Assembly: GCF_000011305.1 (NCBI RefSeq)
Contig: NC_004369.1
Coordinates: forward strand, 2,666,001-2,730,000
DNA length: 64,000 nucleotides
From: Corynebacterium efficiens YS-314
GTDB taxonomy: Bacteria; Actinomycetota; Actinomycetes; Mycobacteriales; Mycobacteriaceae
Reading direction: 5' to 3'
This document shows positions 26,759 to 40,008 of the stretch, in pieces. Made by a program: the position numbers and the translations under genes. Numbering within the stretch: position 1 is the stretch's first letter; every line of letters begins with the position of its first letter. The notes beneath the pieces are model-generated. The model searched no databases. It saw nothing but the letters and a program-made list of their open reading frames with translations, and was not told the origin of the DNA.

Positions 26759-27829
26759 ATGAGCACCACCACCGATATCCTCCCGGATGTCCACACCATG
26801 CGTGACACCCTGCAACGTCTCGCACCCGGCACCCCACTGCGCGACGGCCTGGACCGTATCGTCCGTGGCCACACCGGCGCCCTCATCGTTCTCGGCGATG
26901 AGGAGAATGTCACCTCCATCTGCGACGGCGGCTTCGAATTCGATGTCACCTTCGCCGCCACCCGCCTGCGCGAACTGTGCAAGATGGACGGCGCCGTGGT
27001 CCTGTCCTCGGATGGCGAACGCATCAAACGCGCCAATGTGCAGCTGATCCCCTCGCCGTCCTGGCCCACCCAGGAATCAGGCACCCGCCACAGGTCCGCG
27101 GAGCGCACCGCCCTGCAGACCGGTGTGCCGGTGATCGCCGTGTCAGAATCCCAGAACACCATCACCCTGTACGTCGAGGGCAAGTCCCACATCCTGGAGG
27201 AGCCCTCCACCCTGCTCAACCGGGCGAATCAGGCGCTGGGCACCATGGAGCGGTACCGTGACCGCCTCGATCAGGTCAACACCCGGCTCCACATGGCGGA
27301 GCTGCACAACTACGCCACGGTGATCGATGTGGTCTCCGTGATCCAGCGTGAGGAGATGCTGCGCCGTGTCGGCGAGACCATCGACACGAATGTGCTCGAA
27401 CTGGGCCGGGAGGCCAAACAGATCCAGATTCAGCTCACCGAACTGCGCGGCGATAACGACCGCGAACGCGGTTACATCATCGCCGATTACCTGGTCACCG
27501 ACGGTATCCCCACCGATGAGACGATCACCGAGGCTCTGGAGGCGGTGTCCGGTCTCGATGACAAATCCCTGATGAAGCCCTCCAACATCGCCCGCATCCT
27601 CGGCCTTCCCCCCACCGAGGAGGCACTCGATGAACCGGTGGTGCCCCGCGGTTACCGCACCCTCAACCGGGTGCCCCGCGTGCAGAAATTCCTCATGGAC
27701 AAACTCGTGGGCGAATTCGGCAACCTGCATGCCCTGACCAGCGCCTCCGTGGAGGAGATCAGTGCCGTGGACGGTGTCGGATCGCTGTGGGCCCGTCACA
27801 TCACCGATGGGCTGGCCCGGTTGACCTAA
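26759..27829 (+). CDS. disA: DNA integrity scanning protein, c-di-AMP synthase
   Basis: 356 residues. The N-terminal DAC domain has the DGAVVLSSDGERIKRANVQL and RHRSAERTALQTGVPVIAVS motifs of diadenylate cyclases; a helical linker and C-terminal HhH domain (DGVGSLWARHI) follow. It makes c-di-AMP and slows when meeting branched DNA. It is encoded just after radA with a three-base gap. The stop overlaps the convergent gene in CTAA. Confidence 0.97.
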   Translation: MSTTTDILPDVHTMRDTLQRLAPGTPLRDGLDRIVRGHTGALIVLGDEENVTSICDGGFEFDVTFAATRLRELCKMDGAVVLSSDGERIKRANVQLIPSPSWPTQESGTRHRSAERTALQTGVPVIAVSESQNTITLYVEGKSHILEEPSTLLNRANQALGTMERYRDRLDQVNTRLHMAELHNYATVIDVVSVIQREEMLRRVGETIDTNVLELGREAKQIQIQLTELRGDNDRERGYIIADYLVTDGIPTDETITEALEAVSGLDDKSLMKPSNIARILGLPPTEEALDEPVVPRGYRTLNRVPRVQKFLMDKLVGEFGNLHALTSASVEEISAVDGVGSLWARHITDGLARLT

Positions 27830-28542
27830 CCCAGGTTGAAGGTCAGTGCCTGGGAGGGGTTGTCCCCGATGACGGTGTGCAGGAAGTAGGCACCCGCGGG
27901 CACCGGCTGGCGGTCGGAGCACCGCTCCGGTGCGGAGGTGGTGCGTGACCAGATGGCCTGGAAATAACGCTCCTCGCCTGCAGGGAAGACCCGGGTGCCG
28001 GTTTCCACCGCCGGGTTGCAGTCCACATCCGCCCACACACGGGCGTTGGTGGCCAGGTCATAGACCTCGAAGCGCAGGACCTCGTCATCCAGGTCGACCT
28101 CGCAGTCGGCGGCGGTGGGGTTCTCCACCGTCATGTACAGCTGTGGTTCCTCACCGGGGGCGAAGTTCGGTTTGTTACTGCCGGCGGTGATGATCAGATC
28201 CGACAGTTCGCAGGAGTCCTTCGGCGCGCCGGTCGGCTCCGGGGATTCCTCCGTGGTGCCCTCGGCGGCTGACACCGAGGAACCGGCTGCATCTTCCGGG
28301 CTGGAGGAGGCTGCGGTGGTTTTTTCTGTGGTTTCCTCTGTCGTGGTCTCCGGGGTGAGATCCACGGAGTTGTCCAAGGTGGTGGTGGCCGCGGCGGGGT
28401 CGGTGTCTGTCTCCTCCCCACCCAGGGAGGTCAGACCCCAGATGGCCAGGGCGATCACGACCAGCAGAATGACAAGCGCGGCGATACGACGGCGCCTGTA
28501 GATGACTTCGTTGTGTCTCGGAGTTCCCACAGGCATCAGCAT
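27826..28542 (-). CDS. Membrane-anchored protein with Thr-rich linker
   Basis: 238 residues: a cytosolic basic start (RHNEVIYRRRRIAA), one transmembrane helix (LVILLVVIALAIWGLTSLG), a Thr/Glu/Ser/Pro-rich spacer of about 70 residues and an extracytoplasmic beta-sandwich-like domain (VENPTAADCEVDLDDEVLRF) with three cysteines. The layout suggests a surface domain held off the membrane. It faces disA across a shared CTAA. Function unknown. Confidence 0.8.
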   Translation of the reverse strand: MLMPVGTPRHNEVIYRRRRIAALVILLVVIALAIWGLTSLGGEETDTDPAAATTTLDNSVDLTPETTTEETTEKTTAASSSPEDAAGSSVSAAEGTTEESPEPTGAPKDSCELSDLIITAGSNKPNFAPGEEPQLYMTVENPTAADCEVDLDDEVLRFEVYDLATNARVWADVDCNPAVETGTRVFPAGEERYFQAIWSRTTSAPERCSDRQPVPAGAYFLHTVIGDNPSQALTFNLG

Positions 28543-28605
28543 ATTCCTTGCTCACCCACCGGGGATGCACCAACACGTGAACGTGTTGGTTTTCACCCCC
28601 TACTG

Positions 28606-29229
28606 TTAATCCACGTTGCGGGTAATCACAGGCTCGGTGAAGCCGTCGGAGAGACGGTAGCGCAGGCCGACGATGCCCACCTTGCCCTGTTCAACACGTT
28701 CGGCGATCTCCGGGGAGCGGGACAGGATCTGGTTCACGGTGGCCAGCACGTGATGGCCTTCGTACTCTTCAGCGGTGGACTTACCCAGGCCCCGTGCCTC
28801 CAGGATGGAGGGGGCGACCTTCTCAATCAGCACACGCTGGTACCCACCCGGGATCTCCCCGCCGTCGAGAGCCGCGGCGGTGGCGGCGACAGCACCACAG
28901 GACTCGTGTCCCATGACGACAACCAGTGGCACATCGAGGGCTTCGATGGCGTATTCGATGGAACCGAAAACAGCCTGGTCGAGGATCTCCCCGGCGGTGC
29001 GGACCACGAAGAGGTCACCCAGTCCGACGTCGAAGATGATCTCAACCGGAACGCGGGAATCGGAGCAGGAGATGACAACGGCGGAGGGTTTCTGACCGTC
29101 ACGCAGCGCCGCACGGCGGGGGGCATCCTGGTTGGGGTGGTCACCCCGGTGGTCCATGAATCGCTGATTACCGGCCTGCAGCGCCTCCCAGACGCCCGTG
29201 GGGGTACGTTCTACATTTCGCAATGGCAT
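28606..29229 (-). CDS. Beta-class carbonic anhydrase
   Basis: Interconverts CO2 and bicarbonate. The 207-residue protein has the zinc ligands CSDSR and MGHESCGAV (Cys, Asp, His, Cys), the EYAIEALDVPLVVVMGH core and LYRLSDGF-like end. The ATG at 29229 starts the homology; the upstream frame crosses the divergent mutY gene. Length equals that of the C. glutamicum beta enzyme, which is needed at ambient CO2. Confidence 0.95.
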   Translation of the reverse strand: MPLRNVERTPTGVWEALQAGNQRFMDHRGDHPNQDAPRRAALRDGQKPSAVVISCSDSRVPVEIIFDVGLGDLFVVRTAGEILDQAVFGSIEYAIEALDVPLVVVMGHESCGAVAATAAALDGGEIPGGYQRVLIEKVAPSILEARGLGKSTAEEYEGHHVLATVNQILSRSPEIAERVEQGKVGIVGLRYRLSDGFTEPVITRNVD

Positions 29230-29296
29230 GGGTTCTATTCTTCCATCATGGATGTTTGGGATGCGAACCGACCCATGCATTAGAATTTTCGGGGAC

Positions 29297-30178
29297 ATGT
29301 CATATAACGCTCTCCAGTCTTCTGTCCTCCGGTGGTTCCGCCTCAACGCCCGCGACCTGGCGTGGCGTGATCCCGACACCCCTGCCTGGGGAATCCTACT
29401 CTCCGAGGTGATGAGCCAACAGACCCCTGTCGCCCGCGTCGAGCCGATCTGGCTGGAATGGATGGCAACCTGGCCCACCCCGCAGGCGTTCGCGGAGGCC
29501 TCCACCGATGAGGTGCTGCGCGCCTGGGGGAAACTGGGGTATCCGCGTAGGGCCCTGCGGTTGCTGGAGTGTGCGAGGGTGATCGTCGACAAGCATGGTG
29601 GCCGGGTACCGGACACCGTCGACGAACTGCTCGCCCTGCCCGGCATCGGAGACTACACCGCGCGCGCCGTGGCGGCGTTCGCGTTCGGGCAGAATGTTCC
29701 GGTCGTGGACACCAACGTGCGCCGCGTGTACAGGCGCGCGGTCGAGGGCCGCTTCCTGCAGGGAACCGCCTCCAAAAAGGAGCTTGTCGACGTCGCCGCC
29801 ATTCTCCCCGCCGACTCCGGCCCCGAATTCTCCGCCGGGATCATGGAACTGGGCGCACTGATCTGCACTGCCACCTCACCGAAATGTGCTTCGTGCCCAC
29901 TGTTGGAACTGTGCGAATGGCAACGCCTGGACTGCCCCGCCCCCTCCGAGGAGGAACTCGCCTCCGCGAAGAAACGCGTGCAGAAATTCACCGGAACCGA
30001 CCGGCAGGTACGTGGCCTGATCATGGATGTGCTGCGCGGCGCCGAGGCACCCGTGGCGAAATCAGCCATCGACGTGGTCTGGCCCGACGAGGCACAACGC
30101 TCCCGGGCGCTGTTCTCCCTGTTGTCCGATGGCCTCGCAGAGCAGGACGCCGACGGGAACTTCCACCTGCCGCGTTAA
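29297..30178 (+). CDS. mutY: A/G-specific adenine DNA glycosylase
   Basis: Removes adenine mispaired with 8-oxoguanine. 293 residues: catalytic Glu in LLSEVMSQQTPVARV, HhH motif LPGIGDYTARAVAAFAFG, catalytic Asp in VVDTNVRRV, and the iron-sulfur cluster cysteines C-x6-C-x2-C-x5-C (CTATSPKCASCPLLELC). The C-terminal NUDIX-like domain of longer MutY proteins is short or absent. The stop codon lies inside the left end of an intergenic palindromic element (30175-30260). Confidence 0.95.
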   Translation: MSYNALQSSVLRWFRLNARDLAWRDPDTPAWGILLSEVMSQQTPVARVEPIWLEWMATWPTPQAFAEASTDEVLRAWGKLGYPRRALRLLECARVIVDKHGGRVPDTVDELLALPGIGDYTARAVAAFAFGQNVPVVDTNVRRVYRRAVEGRFLQGTASKKELVDVAAILPADSGPEFSAGIMELGALICTATSPKCASCPLLELCEWQRLDCPAPSEEELASAKKRVQKFTGTDRQVRGLIMDVLRGAEAPVAKSAIDVVWPDEAQRSRALFSLLSDGLAEQDADGNFHLPR

Positions 30179-30260
30179 CCCAGAGATCCTGTTTCCAGAA
30201 ACCGCAATACTTAACCCAGAGATCACTGGTGCTCTCTGGAGACAGGATCTCTGGGTTAAG
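30175..30260. repeat. 85-bp three-armed palindromic element, copy 1
   Basis: Left arm TTAACCCAGAGATCCTG, an internal second arm CTTAACCCAGAGATCACTGG, and the right, inverted arm CAGGATCTCTGGGTTAAG. The left and right ends can pair; the internal arm competes. It sits between the convergent mutY and clpC; the mutY stop TAA is part of it. Similar elements occur at 37480, 50299 and 53982. Confidence 0.85.
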
Positions 30261-30294
30261 ATTCGGCGTCGGTGAATGTGGCTACGGCACAACA

Positions 30295-30322
30295 AAACCC
30301 CGCATCCAGCGATGCGGGGTTT
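30295..30322. terminator. Terminator of clpC
   Basis: AAACCCCGCATC-CAGC-GATGCGGGGTTT, a perfect 12-bp stem between the mutY-side palindromic element and the clpC stop. On the minus strand it is followed by a T-rich stretch. Confidence 0.9.
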
Positions 30323-30336
30323 CGTCGTGAAGCGGT

Positions 30337-33120
30337 CTACTGCTCGCGCTGTGGTGCAGCACCACCCGGCTGGTCATCGGTGCCGTAGTAGTCACCGGTG
30401 ACACGCTCGGATTCCGTGGGGTTGGAGGAGGCATCCTCATCCAGCTCGCGGAGGGTCTCCGGGTCGATGCCATCGAGGGAACCGGTCTCCGGGACATCGC
30501 CGTCGGCTGCGGAGTCGACATCCTGGATGGCCTCGGCCGCCTCGACGGAGATCTCGGAGAACTTACCGTCCGGCAGTGGCTTCGGGCGCGGGGTGAAGGT
30601 AAAGGTCGCTCCGTCGGTGTTCTTCGACTCGCCATCCCAGCCGTCGACGTCAACGGTGACGATCTCGCCGGCACCGATCTCGCCGAAGAGGATCTTCTCC
30701 GACATGGCGTCCTCGATCTCACGCTGGATGGTACGACGCAGTGGTCGTGCACCCAGTACCGGATCGAAACCGCGGGAGGCCAGCAGTGCCTTGGCCTTGT
30801 CGGTGAGCTCGATGCCCATGTCCTTGTCCGCCAGGGCGCGGGAGACACGGCCGATGAGCAGCTCCACCATCTGGATGATCTGTTCGCGGGTCAGCTGGTG
30901 GAATACCACGATCTCGTCGATACGGTTGAGGAACTCGGGGCGGAAGTGCTTCTTCAGCTCGTCGTGGACCTTGTTCTTCATGCGGTCGTACTGGGCATCG
31001 GAATCGGTTTCGTTGCTTCCGCTGAAGCCCAGGCCGACAGCCTTGGAGATGTCCTGGGTGCCCAGGTTCGAGGTGAAGATGAGCACGGTGTTCTTGAAGT
31101 CCACAATGCGGCCCTGGCCGTCGGTGAGACGACCATCCTCGAGCACCTGCAGGAGGGTGTTGTAGATCTCCTTGTGGGCCTTCTCGATCTCGTCGAAAAG
31201 CACAACCGAGAACGGCTTGCGGCGGACCTTCTCGGTGAGCTGGCCGCCCTCCTCGTAGCCGACGTATCCGGGAGGTGCACCGAAGAGACGGGAGGCGGTG
31301 AAGCGGTCGTGGAACTCGCCCATGTCGATCTGGATGAGGGAGTCATCGTCGCCGAACAGGAACTCGGCCAGTGCCTTGGACAGCTCGGTCTTACCCACAC
31401 CGGACGGGCCGGCGAAGATGAAGGATCCGGACGGACGCTTCGGGTCCTTCAGACCTGCGCGGGTGCGGCGGATCGCACGGGAGACAGCCTTGACGGCCTC
31501 GTCCTGACCGATGATGCGCTTGTGCAGCTCCTCCTCCATGTTGAGCAGACGCGAGGACTCGGCCTCGGTCAGCTTGAACACCGGGATGCCGGTCCAGGTG
31601 GCCAGCACCTCGGCGATCTGCTCCTCGCCGACCTCCGCGATCTCCTCGAGATCACCGGAACGCCACTGCTTCTCCTTCTCAGCGCGCTCCTCCCCCAGCT
31701 TGCGCTCCTTGTCGCGCAGACCGGCGGCCTTCTCGAAGTCCTGGGCGTCGATGGCCGCCTCCTTCTCACGGCGGACATCGGCGATACGCTCGTCGACCTC
31801 ACGCAGGGATTCAGGGGCGGTCATGCGCTTGATGCGCATGCGGGCGCCGGCCTCATCGATGAGGTCGACAGCCTTGTCCGGCAGGAAACGGTCGTTGATG
31901 TAACGGTCCGACAGCTGCGCTGCGGCGACCAGGGCACCATCGGTGATGGACACCCGGTGGTGGGCCTCGTAGCGGTCACGCAGACCCTTGAGGATCTCGA
32001 TGGACAGCTCGACCGAGGGCTCCGGAACCTGCACCGGCTGGAAACGACGCTCCAGGGCGGCGTCCTTCTCGATGTGCTTGCGGTACTCATCCAGGGTGGT
32101 GGCACCGATGGTCTGCAGCTCACCACGCGCCAGCTTCGGCTTCAGCAGCGAGGCCGCGTCGATGGCGCCTTCGGCGGCACCGGCACCGACGAGGGTGTGG
32201 ATCTCATCGATGAACAGGATGATATCGCCGCGCTGGTTGATCTCCTTGAGCACCTTCTTCAGACGCTCCTCGAAGTCACCGCGGTAACGGGAACCGGCGA
32301 CCAGGGAACCAAGGTCCAGTGAGTAGACCTGCTTGTCCTTCAGGGTCTCCGGGACCTTGCCGTTGACAATATCCAGGGCCAGGCCCTCGACCACGGCGGT
32401 CTTACCCACACCGGGCTCACCGATGAGCACCGGGTTGTTCTTGGTACGACGCGAGAGCACCTGCATGATGCGCTCGATCTCCTTGTCACGACCCACCACC
32501 GGATCCAGCTTGCCGTCCTTGGCGGCCTGGGTCAGGTTACGGCCGAACTGGTCGAGGACCAGCGAATTGGAACGCTCACCGGCACCGCTGCCCGTGGCGC
32601 GGCCACCGGGGGCGGAACCGGCGCCGACAGCGTCGCCACCCTGTCCACCCTGCGGGCTATCCGGGGATCCACCCTGGCCACCCTCGTAGCCGGAGAGAAG
32701 CTGGATAACCTGCTGGCGCACGCGCGGCAGATCAGCGCCGAGCTTGACCAGCACCTGGGCTGCCACGCCCTCACCCTCGCGGATGAGACCGAGGAGCAGG
32801 AACTCGGTGCCGATGTACTTGTGGCCCATCTGGAGCCCCTCACGCAGGGAGAGCTCCAGGACCTTCTTGGCACGCGGGGTAAAGGGGATGTGACCGGTGG
32901 TCGGCTTGGAGCCGTGACCGATGATCTCCTCGACCTCCTGGCGAACAGCATCGAGAGAAATGCCCATGGATTCCAGGGCCTTCGCTGCTACACCCTCACC
33001 CTCATGGATGAGACCAAGAAGGATGTGTTCGGTGCCGATGTAATTGTGGTTGAGCATGCGCGCCTCTTCCTGCGCGAGCACAATCACGCGGCGTGCACGA
33101 TCGGTAAACCTTTCGAACAT
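30337..33120 (-). CDS. clpC: ClpC ATPase of the Clp protease
   Basis: 927-residue AAA+ unfoldase of the ClpP partner. Two Clp-N repeats at the start ([19 protein letters not shown]), AAA domains with Walker [10 protein letters not shown] and GPSGVGKTE, the UVR-type linker ([20 protein letters not shown]) and the conserved ends. It unfolds damaged or tagged proteins and feeds ClpP. The C-terminal tail is acidic and Pro/Glu-rich. It diverges from guaB1 across a 276-base region. Confidence 0.97.
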   Translation of the reverse strand: MFERFTDRARRVIVLAQEEARMLNHNYIGTEHILLGLIHEGEGVAAKALESMGISLDAVRQEVEEIIGHGSKPTTGHIPFTPRAKKVLELSLREGLQMGHKYIGTEFLLLGLIREGEGVAAQVLVKLGADLPRVRQQVIQLLSGYEGGQGGSPDSPQGGQGGDAVGAGSAPGGRATGSGAGERSNSLVLDQFGRNLTQAAKDGKLDPVVGRDKEIERIMQVLSRRTKNNPVLIGEPGVGKTAVVEGLALDIVNGKVPETLKDKQVYSLDLGSLVAGSRYRGDFEERLKKVLKEINQRGDIILFIDEIHTLVGAGAAEGAIDAASLLKPKLARGELQTIGATTLDEYRKHIEKDAALERRFQPVQVPEPSVELSIEILKGLRDRYEAHHRVSITDGALVAAAQLSDRYINDRFLPDKAVDLIDEAGARMRIKRMTAPESLREVDERIADVRREKEAAIDAQDFEKAAGLRDKERKLGEERAEKEKQWRSGDLEEIAEVGEEQIAEVLATWTGIPVFKLTEAESSRLLNMEEELHKRIIGQDEAVKAVSRAIRRTRAGLKDPKRPSGSFIFAGPSGVGKTELSKALAEFLFGDDDSLIQIDMGEFHDRFTASRLFGAPPGYVGYEEGGQLTEKVRRKPFSVVLFDEIEKAHKEIYNTLLQVLEDGRLTDGQGRIVDFKNTVLIFTSNLGTQDISKAVGLGFSGSNETDSDAQYDRMKNKVHDELKKHFRPEFLNRIDEIVVFHQLTREQIIQMVELLIGRVSRALADKDMGIELTDKAKALLASRGFDPVLGARPLRRTIQREIEDAMSEKILFGEIGAGEIVTVDVDGWDGESKNTDGATFTFTPRPKPLPDGKFSEISVEAAEAIQDVDSAADGDVPETGSLDGIDPETLRELDEDASSNPTESERVTGDYYGTDDQPGGAAPQREQ

Positions 33121-36254
<3,134 letters not shown>

Positions 36255-36383
36255 TGGGGACCTTTCGGGGGCGTGGACTGTACCGGGCTTAATAACAGGC
36301 TTAATACCAGGCGCATGAAGAAGGGGAAAAACTCCCCAATCCTGCCACAGCCGGTGGAGGGAGAGCAACCTGGACCAGCGTGC

Positions 36384-37358
36384 CTAAGCCACCTGCTGCA
36401 GATGCACCGGAGGCTCCTGCTCAAGTGCCCTGCGCAGAATGCGGATGAACTCACATTCTGCGCCGGGTGGCGCATCCAGCTGCTTCGGATCAATGCGCAA
36501 CACCATATAGCCGTGGTTGGTGAGGAACTTCTCCCGATCACGTTCCGCCATGAGGGCGGCTTCCAGTTCCTCTGGGTTGCCGGTGGTGTACTTTGAGCGC
36601 CCGTCAATCTCCACGATGATCCACCCGTTGATGAGGAAATCAACCATGTAGAACCGCCCTGTGGTGCCCCGGTGGAAACGCACCTGCGGTTGTACCGATG
36701 TGATGCCCGGCAGCTGCGCCTCATGCACAATGATCCGGGCGCGGGTCTCCTGTGCGCTGTCGGAATCGGGGATGGACAACTCGATGGCTCGTCTGAGATT
36801 GGTCAGGCCCCGATAGCGTGGAAAGGCCTTCAGCCTGTCCAACAGAAATTCCTCGGTGAGTTCAGGGAACTGGCGCCGGGCGGAGTCAACGACCACCACG
36901 GCAGCGTGCACGCCCTCATAATGGGCGATGTCCAGGAAGAACCTGGTGAAGGAGGCCACCCGGATACCGTGATATTCATGGACATCCTTTGGATCCATGT
37001 GCCCGTAGCGATACACAACACCCGGCGGCCATTGTCTTGGAGAGCTGGGTGTTCTCCCATCCGGTAGATAGCAGGAGACGGAGTCCTCAATGGTGAGGGT
37101 ATGCAGTCCCCACAGCCGGGCTGCGGCTTGGCCTGACACCACAGCCTTGTCCACGGTCAGTCCCACTGCGAAGGCCCGTGCGGTAGCCCTGTCCCATGGG
37201 GGAAGTTGCTCATACAGTTCAGCATCCATGACTACCTCTGCAGTCAATTTCCGCAGGGCACCGTCAGCCACACGCCTGGAAACCTCATGATCACTCTGTT
37301 TCAGTCTGGTCAAGTTGATCAGCCCGAATTCTTCTGCCCAGTTCTTCATGGATCTGAC
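36384..37358 (-). CDS. DUF559/AbiEi-like protein with PD-(D/E)xK-like domain
   Basis: About 324 residues. N-terminal AbiEi-like winged segment (VVSGQAAARLWGLHT) and C-terminal DUF559-like domain (YMVDFLINGWIIVEIDGRS), the latter with D-x-ExD residues of the restriction-endonuclease fold. Many copies of such proteins exist in actinobacteria, possibly with a role in defence or phase variation; function is unproven. The ATG at 37358 is chosen over TTG 37388 and ATG 37349 with no strong support. A palindromic element (copy 2) lies upstream. Confidence 0.7.
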   Translation of the reverse strand, partial: VRSMKNWAEEFGLINLTRLKQSDHEVSRRVADGALRKLTAEVVMDAELYEQLPPWDRATARAFAVGLTVDKAVVSGQAAARLWGLHTLTIEDSVSCYLPDGRTPSSPRQWPPGVVYRYGHMDPKDVHEYHGIRVASFTRFFLDIAHYEGVHAAVVVVDSARRQFPELTEEFLLDRLKAFPRYRGLTNLRRAIELSIPDSDSAQETRARIIVHEAQLPGITSVQPQVRFHRGTTGRFYMVDFLINGWIIVEIDGRSKYTTGNPEELEAALMAERDREKFLTNHGYMVLRIDPKQLDAPPGAECEFIRILRRALEQEPPVHLQQVA

Positions 37359-37479
37359 CATGACGGACTGAGCGTTTCTGGGCAACAATGACCGGTCGCA
37401 GGGTCCTGAAAACTGTGGATCGTGCTGTTTTATCCACAGCTCAGGGCCCGGCTGGGTTGCCCGCCGTCACCGAATCAAC

Positions 37480-37563
37480 TAACCCAGAGTTCCTGTCCCC
37501 AGAGAGCACAAAAGTTAACCCAGAGATCAGTACTGCTCTCTGGGAACAGGATCTCTGGGTTAA
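37480..37563. repeat. 85-bp three-armed palindromic element, copy 2
   Basis: Same orientation as copy 1: left arm TTAACCCAGAGTTCCTG-like, internal arm GTTAACCCAGAGATCAGTAC, right arm CAGGATCTCTGGGTTAAC. Between the DUF559 gene start and the lysS stop. Confidence 0.85.
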
Positions 37564-37591
37564 CAGTGGAGGGCGAAAAGGAGCAGGGAAC

Positions 37592-39163
37592 CTACTGCCG
37601 GGGTTCGGGCTTGACCAGGGGGAACAGCACGGTTTCGCGGATACCCAGGCCGGTCAGGGCCATGAGGAGACGGTCGATGCCCATGCCACAACCCGCAGTC
37701 GGCGGCATGCCCTGTTCCATGGCGGCGAGGAAGTCCTCGTCGAGCACCATGGCCTCATCATCGCCGCCGGCGGCCAGGCGGGCCTGGTCCTCGAAGCGTT
37801 CGCGCTGGATGACCGGGTCAACCAGCTCGGAGTAACCGGTGGCCAGTTCGAAGCCGCGGACGTAGAGGTCCCACTTCTCGGTGACGCCCGGCTTGTCGCG
37901 GTGCTGGCGGGTCAGGGGGCTGGTCTCCACGGGGAAGTCCTTGACGAAGATCGGGCCGTAGAGCTGGTCCTCGCACAGCAGCTCCCAGATCTCCTCGACC
38001 AGCTTGCCGTGGCCCCAGCCGCCCTTCTCGGGCACGGCCAGACCGATGACAGCGGCAATCTCGCGGAGCTCCTCCACGGAGCTTTCCACCGTGACCTCGG
38101 GCTGACCGGGGAACTTGCGCTGGAGGGCCTCATTGAGGGAGGGGTACATCTCGATGGTCTTCCATTCGCCACCGAGGTCGTAGGTGGTGCCGTCGGCAAG
38201 CGTCACCTCGGTGGTGCCGAAGACCTCCTGCGCCACGAACTGCACCAGGCCCTGGATCAGGCGGGCACCGGTTTCGTAGGTGCCCCAGGCCTGGTAGGTC
38301 TCCAGCATGGAGAATTCCGGGGAGTGGGTGGAATCGGCGCCCTCATTGCGGAAGTTGCGGTTGACCTCGAAGACGCGCTCCATGCCACCGACCACACAGC
38401 GCTTCAGGAACAGCTCCGGCGCGATACGCAGGTAGAGGTCCAGGTCGAAGGCGTTGGAGTGGGTCACGAAGGGACGTGCTGCGGCACCACCGTGGAGGGT
38501 CTGCAGCATCGGGGTCTCCACCTCGAGGAAGTCCTCGCCCTCCAGGTACTTACGCAGTGCGCGCATGACCTTGATGCGGGTCAGGGCGTTGGTGCGTGCC
38601 TGTTCGCGCATGATCAGGTCGGTGTAGCGGTGGCGGACGCGGGTGTCCTCGCTCATGTCGGCAAATGCGACCGGCAGGGGGCGGAGGGACTTCGAGGCCA
38701 TGTGCCAGGAGTCGGCCATGACGGAGAGTTCACCACGCTTGGAGGCGATGACCCGGCCACGCACGGAGACGATGTCTCCGAGGTCGACGTCAGCCTTCCA
38801 GCCAGCCAGGGCCTCCTCACCCACGGCGGCCAGGGACAGCATCGCCTGGACGGTGGTGCCGTTGCCCTCCTGGATGACGGCGAAGCAGAGCTTGCCGGTG
38901 TTGCGGATGAACATGACGCGGCCGGCAATGGCCACCGTGTCATCGGTTTCATCCCCGGCGGCCAGGTAGGTCACGCCCTCGGCGTCACCCTCCCCCACCA
39001 CATACTTCTCACGCAGGTCCGTAATGGAGATGGTGCGGTCGACCTCGACAGGGTAGGCGGCCTTTCCACTGTCCAGGATGCGCTGGCGCTTCTCGCGACG
39101 AATGCGCAGCTGTTCAGGCAAATCGGCGGAATTGTTCTTGGAAGTGGAATTCGAGTCAGTCAC
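37592..39163 (-). CDS. lysS: Lysyl-tRNA synthetase, class II
   Basis: Charges tRNA-Lys. 523 residues: N-terminal OB anticodon-binding fold, class II motif 2 region ([20 protein letters not shown]), and motif 3 [15 protein letters not shown]. The GTG at 39163 is chosen from homology (TDSNSTSKN), 13 codons after the first possible start. It follows the panC-like gene by 50 bases on the same strand. Confidence 0.96.
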   Translation of the reverse strand: MTDSNSTSKNNSADLPEQLRIRREKRQRILDSGKAAYPVEVDRTISITDLREKYVVGEGDAEGVTYLAAGDETDDTVAIAGRVMFIRNTGKLCFAVIQEGNGTTVQAMLSLAAVGEEALAGWKADVDLGDIVSVRGRVIASKRGELSVMADSWHMASKSLRPLPVAFADMSEDTRVRHRYTDLIMREQARTNALTRIKVMRALRKYLEGEDFLEVETPMLQTLHGGAAARPFVTHSNAFDLDLYLRIAPELFLKRCVVGGMERVFEVNRNFRNEGADSTHSPEFSMLETYQAWGTYETGARLIQGLVQFVAQEVFGTTEVTLADGTTYDLGGEWKTIEMYPSLNEALQRKFPGQPEVTVESSVEELREIAAVIGLAVPEKGGWGHGKLVEEIWELLCEDQLYGPIFVKDFPVETSPLTRQHRDKPGVTEKWDLYVRGFELATGYSELVDPVIQRERFEDQARLAAGGDDEAMVLDEDFLAAMEQGMPPTAGCGMGIDRLLMALTGLGIRETVLFPLVKPEPRQ

Positions 39164-39213
39164 GGATACCAACGTTAGTCGATACCCCTGGCTCGGGAGC
39201 AATCACTCTGCAA

Positions 39214-40008
39214 TCACTCGATATTCTTGAACCCGATTCCCAGCGGGAGGCCTACGTTGTCGGTGAGAAGGACGTCGCCAAGCGTCACGGCGACAAACAG
39301 GCGCGCGTCGCCGACCTCGGGCGCCGGCCCCATGTCCAGGCCGCGGAGCTCCAGGTGGTCCGGGGTGACGTCGGCCGCCTCGAGCACCCCACGGGTGGTC
39401 TCCAGCACGGTCGCGGCACCGTGTTCGGCGGAGTGCGCCCCGGCGGTCAGGGCGGCGGCGATGGCGGTGGCACGCTCCCGGTCCGCGGCGGGAATGCGGG
39501 TGTTGCGCAGGGAGATCGCCAGGCCGTCGGGCATGCGCACGGTGGGCACGCTGTGCAGTTTCACCGGCAGGTGCAGGTCCCGGATCGCGCGCTGCACGGC
39601 CACCACCTGCGCATAATCCTTCTCGCCGAGCACGACATCACTCGCGGCCGTCGCACCGACCAGGCCGAGCACGCGCGTGACCGCCTCCCCGACGTCCATG
39701 CCTATCGACGCATCAACCCCCGTGCGAATTCCACCCGGCCACATCATCTCATCGGTGTAGGTGAAGAGGGCATCGATGCGTTCCTCACGGATGCGCTCAT
39801 GATCCTCCGCCGGCCCGGCGTAGGCCACCACAACCACCGCACCCGGGATGCGTTTGGCCGCCCGGATCATCGCGATATGCCCCGCGTGCAACCCTGTGCC
39901 CAGGGGCACCAACACGACCGGTTTCCCGGTCCGGCGCAGGGCGCGACCGAACATCCCGATGTGGTCCACACTGTCAAAAACCCGACCCTGGTCGTGTTCG
40001 AAACTCAC
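39214..40008 (-). CDS. PanC-like pantothenate synthetase, divergent
   Basis: 264 residues in the pantothenate synthetase fold. The HIGH-like loop reads PLGTGLHAGHIAMIRAAK (canonical MGALHxGH) and the KMSKS-equivalent reads ISLRNTR (canonical SSRN), so the active-site motifs are altered. AAGGAGG four bases upstream supports the GTG at 40008, which overlaps the preceding stop by GTGA. It follows the DUF2520 gene as panC does in mycobacteria (Rv3603c-Rv3602c), so true pantothenate synthesis or a related amide ligase is open. Confidence 0.75.
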   Translation of the reverse strand: MSFEHDQGRVFDSVDHIGMFGRALRRTGKPVVLVPLGTGLHAGHIAMIRAAKRIPGAVVVVAYAGPAEDHERIREERIDALFTYTDEMMWPGGIRTGVDASIGMDVGEAVTRVLGLVGATAASDVVLGEKDYAQVVAVQRAIRDLHLPVKLHSVPTVRMPDGLAISLRNTRIPAADRERATAIAAALTAGAHSAEHGAATVLETTRGVLEAADVTPDHLELRGLDMGPAPEVGDARLFVAVTLGDVLLTDNVGLPLGIGFKNIE

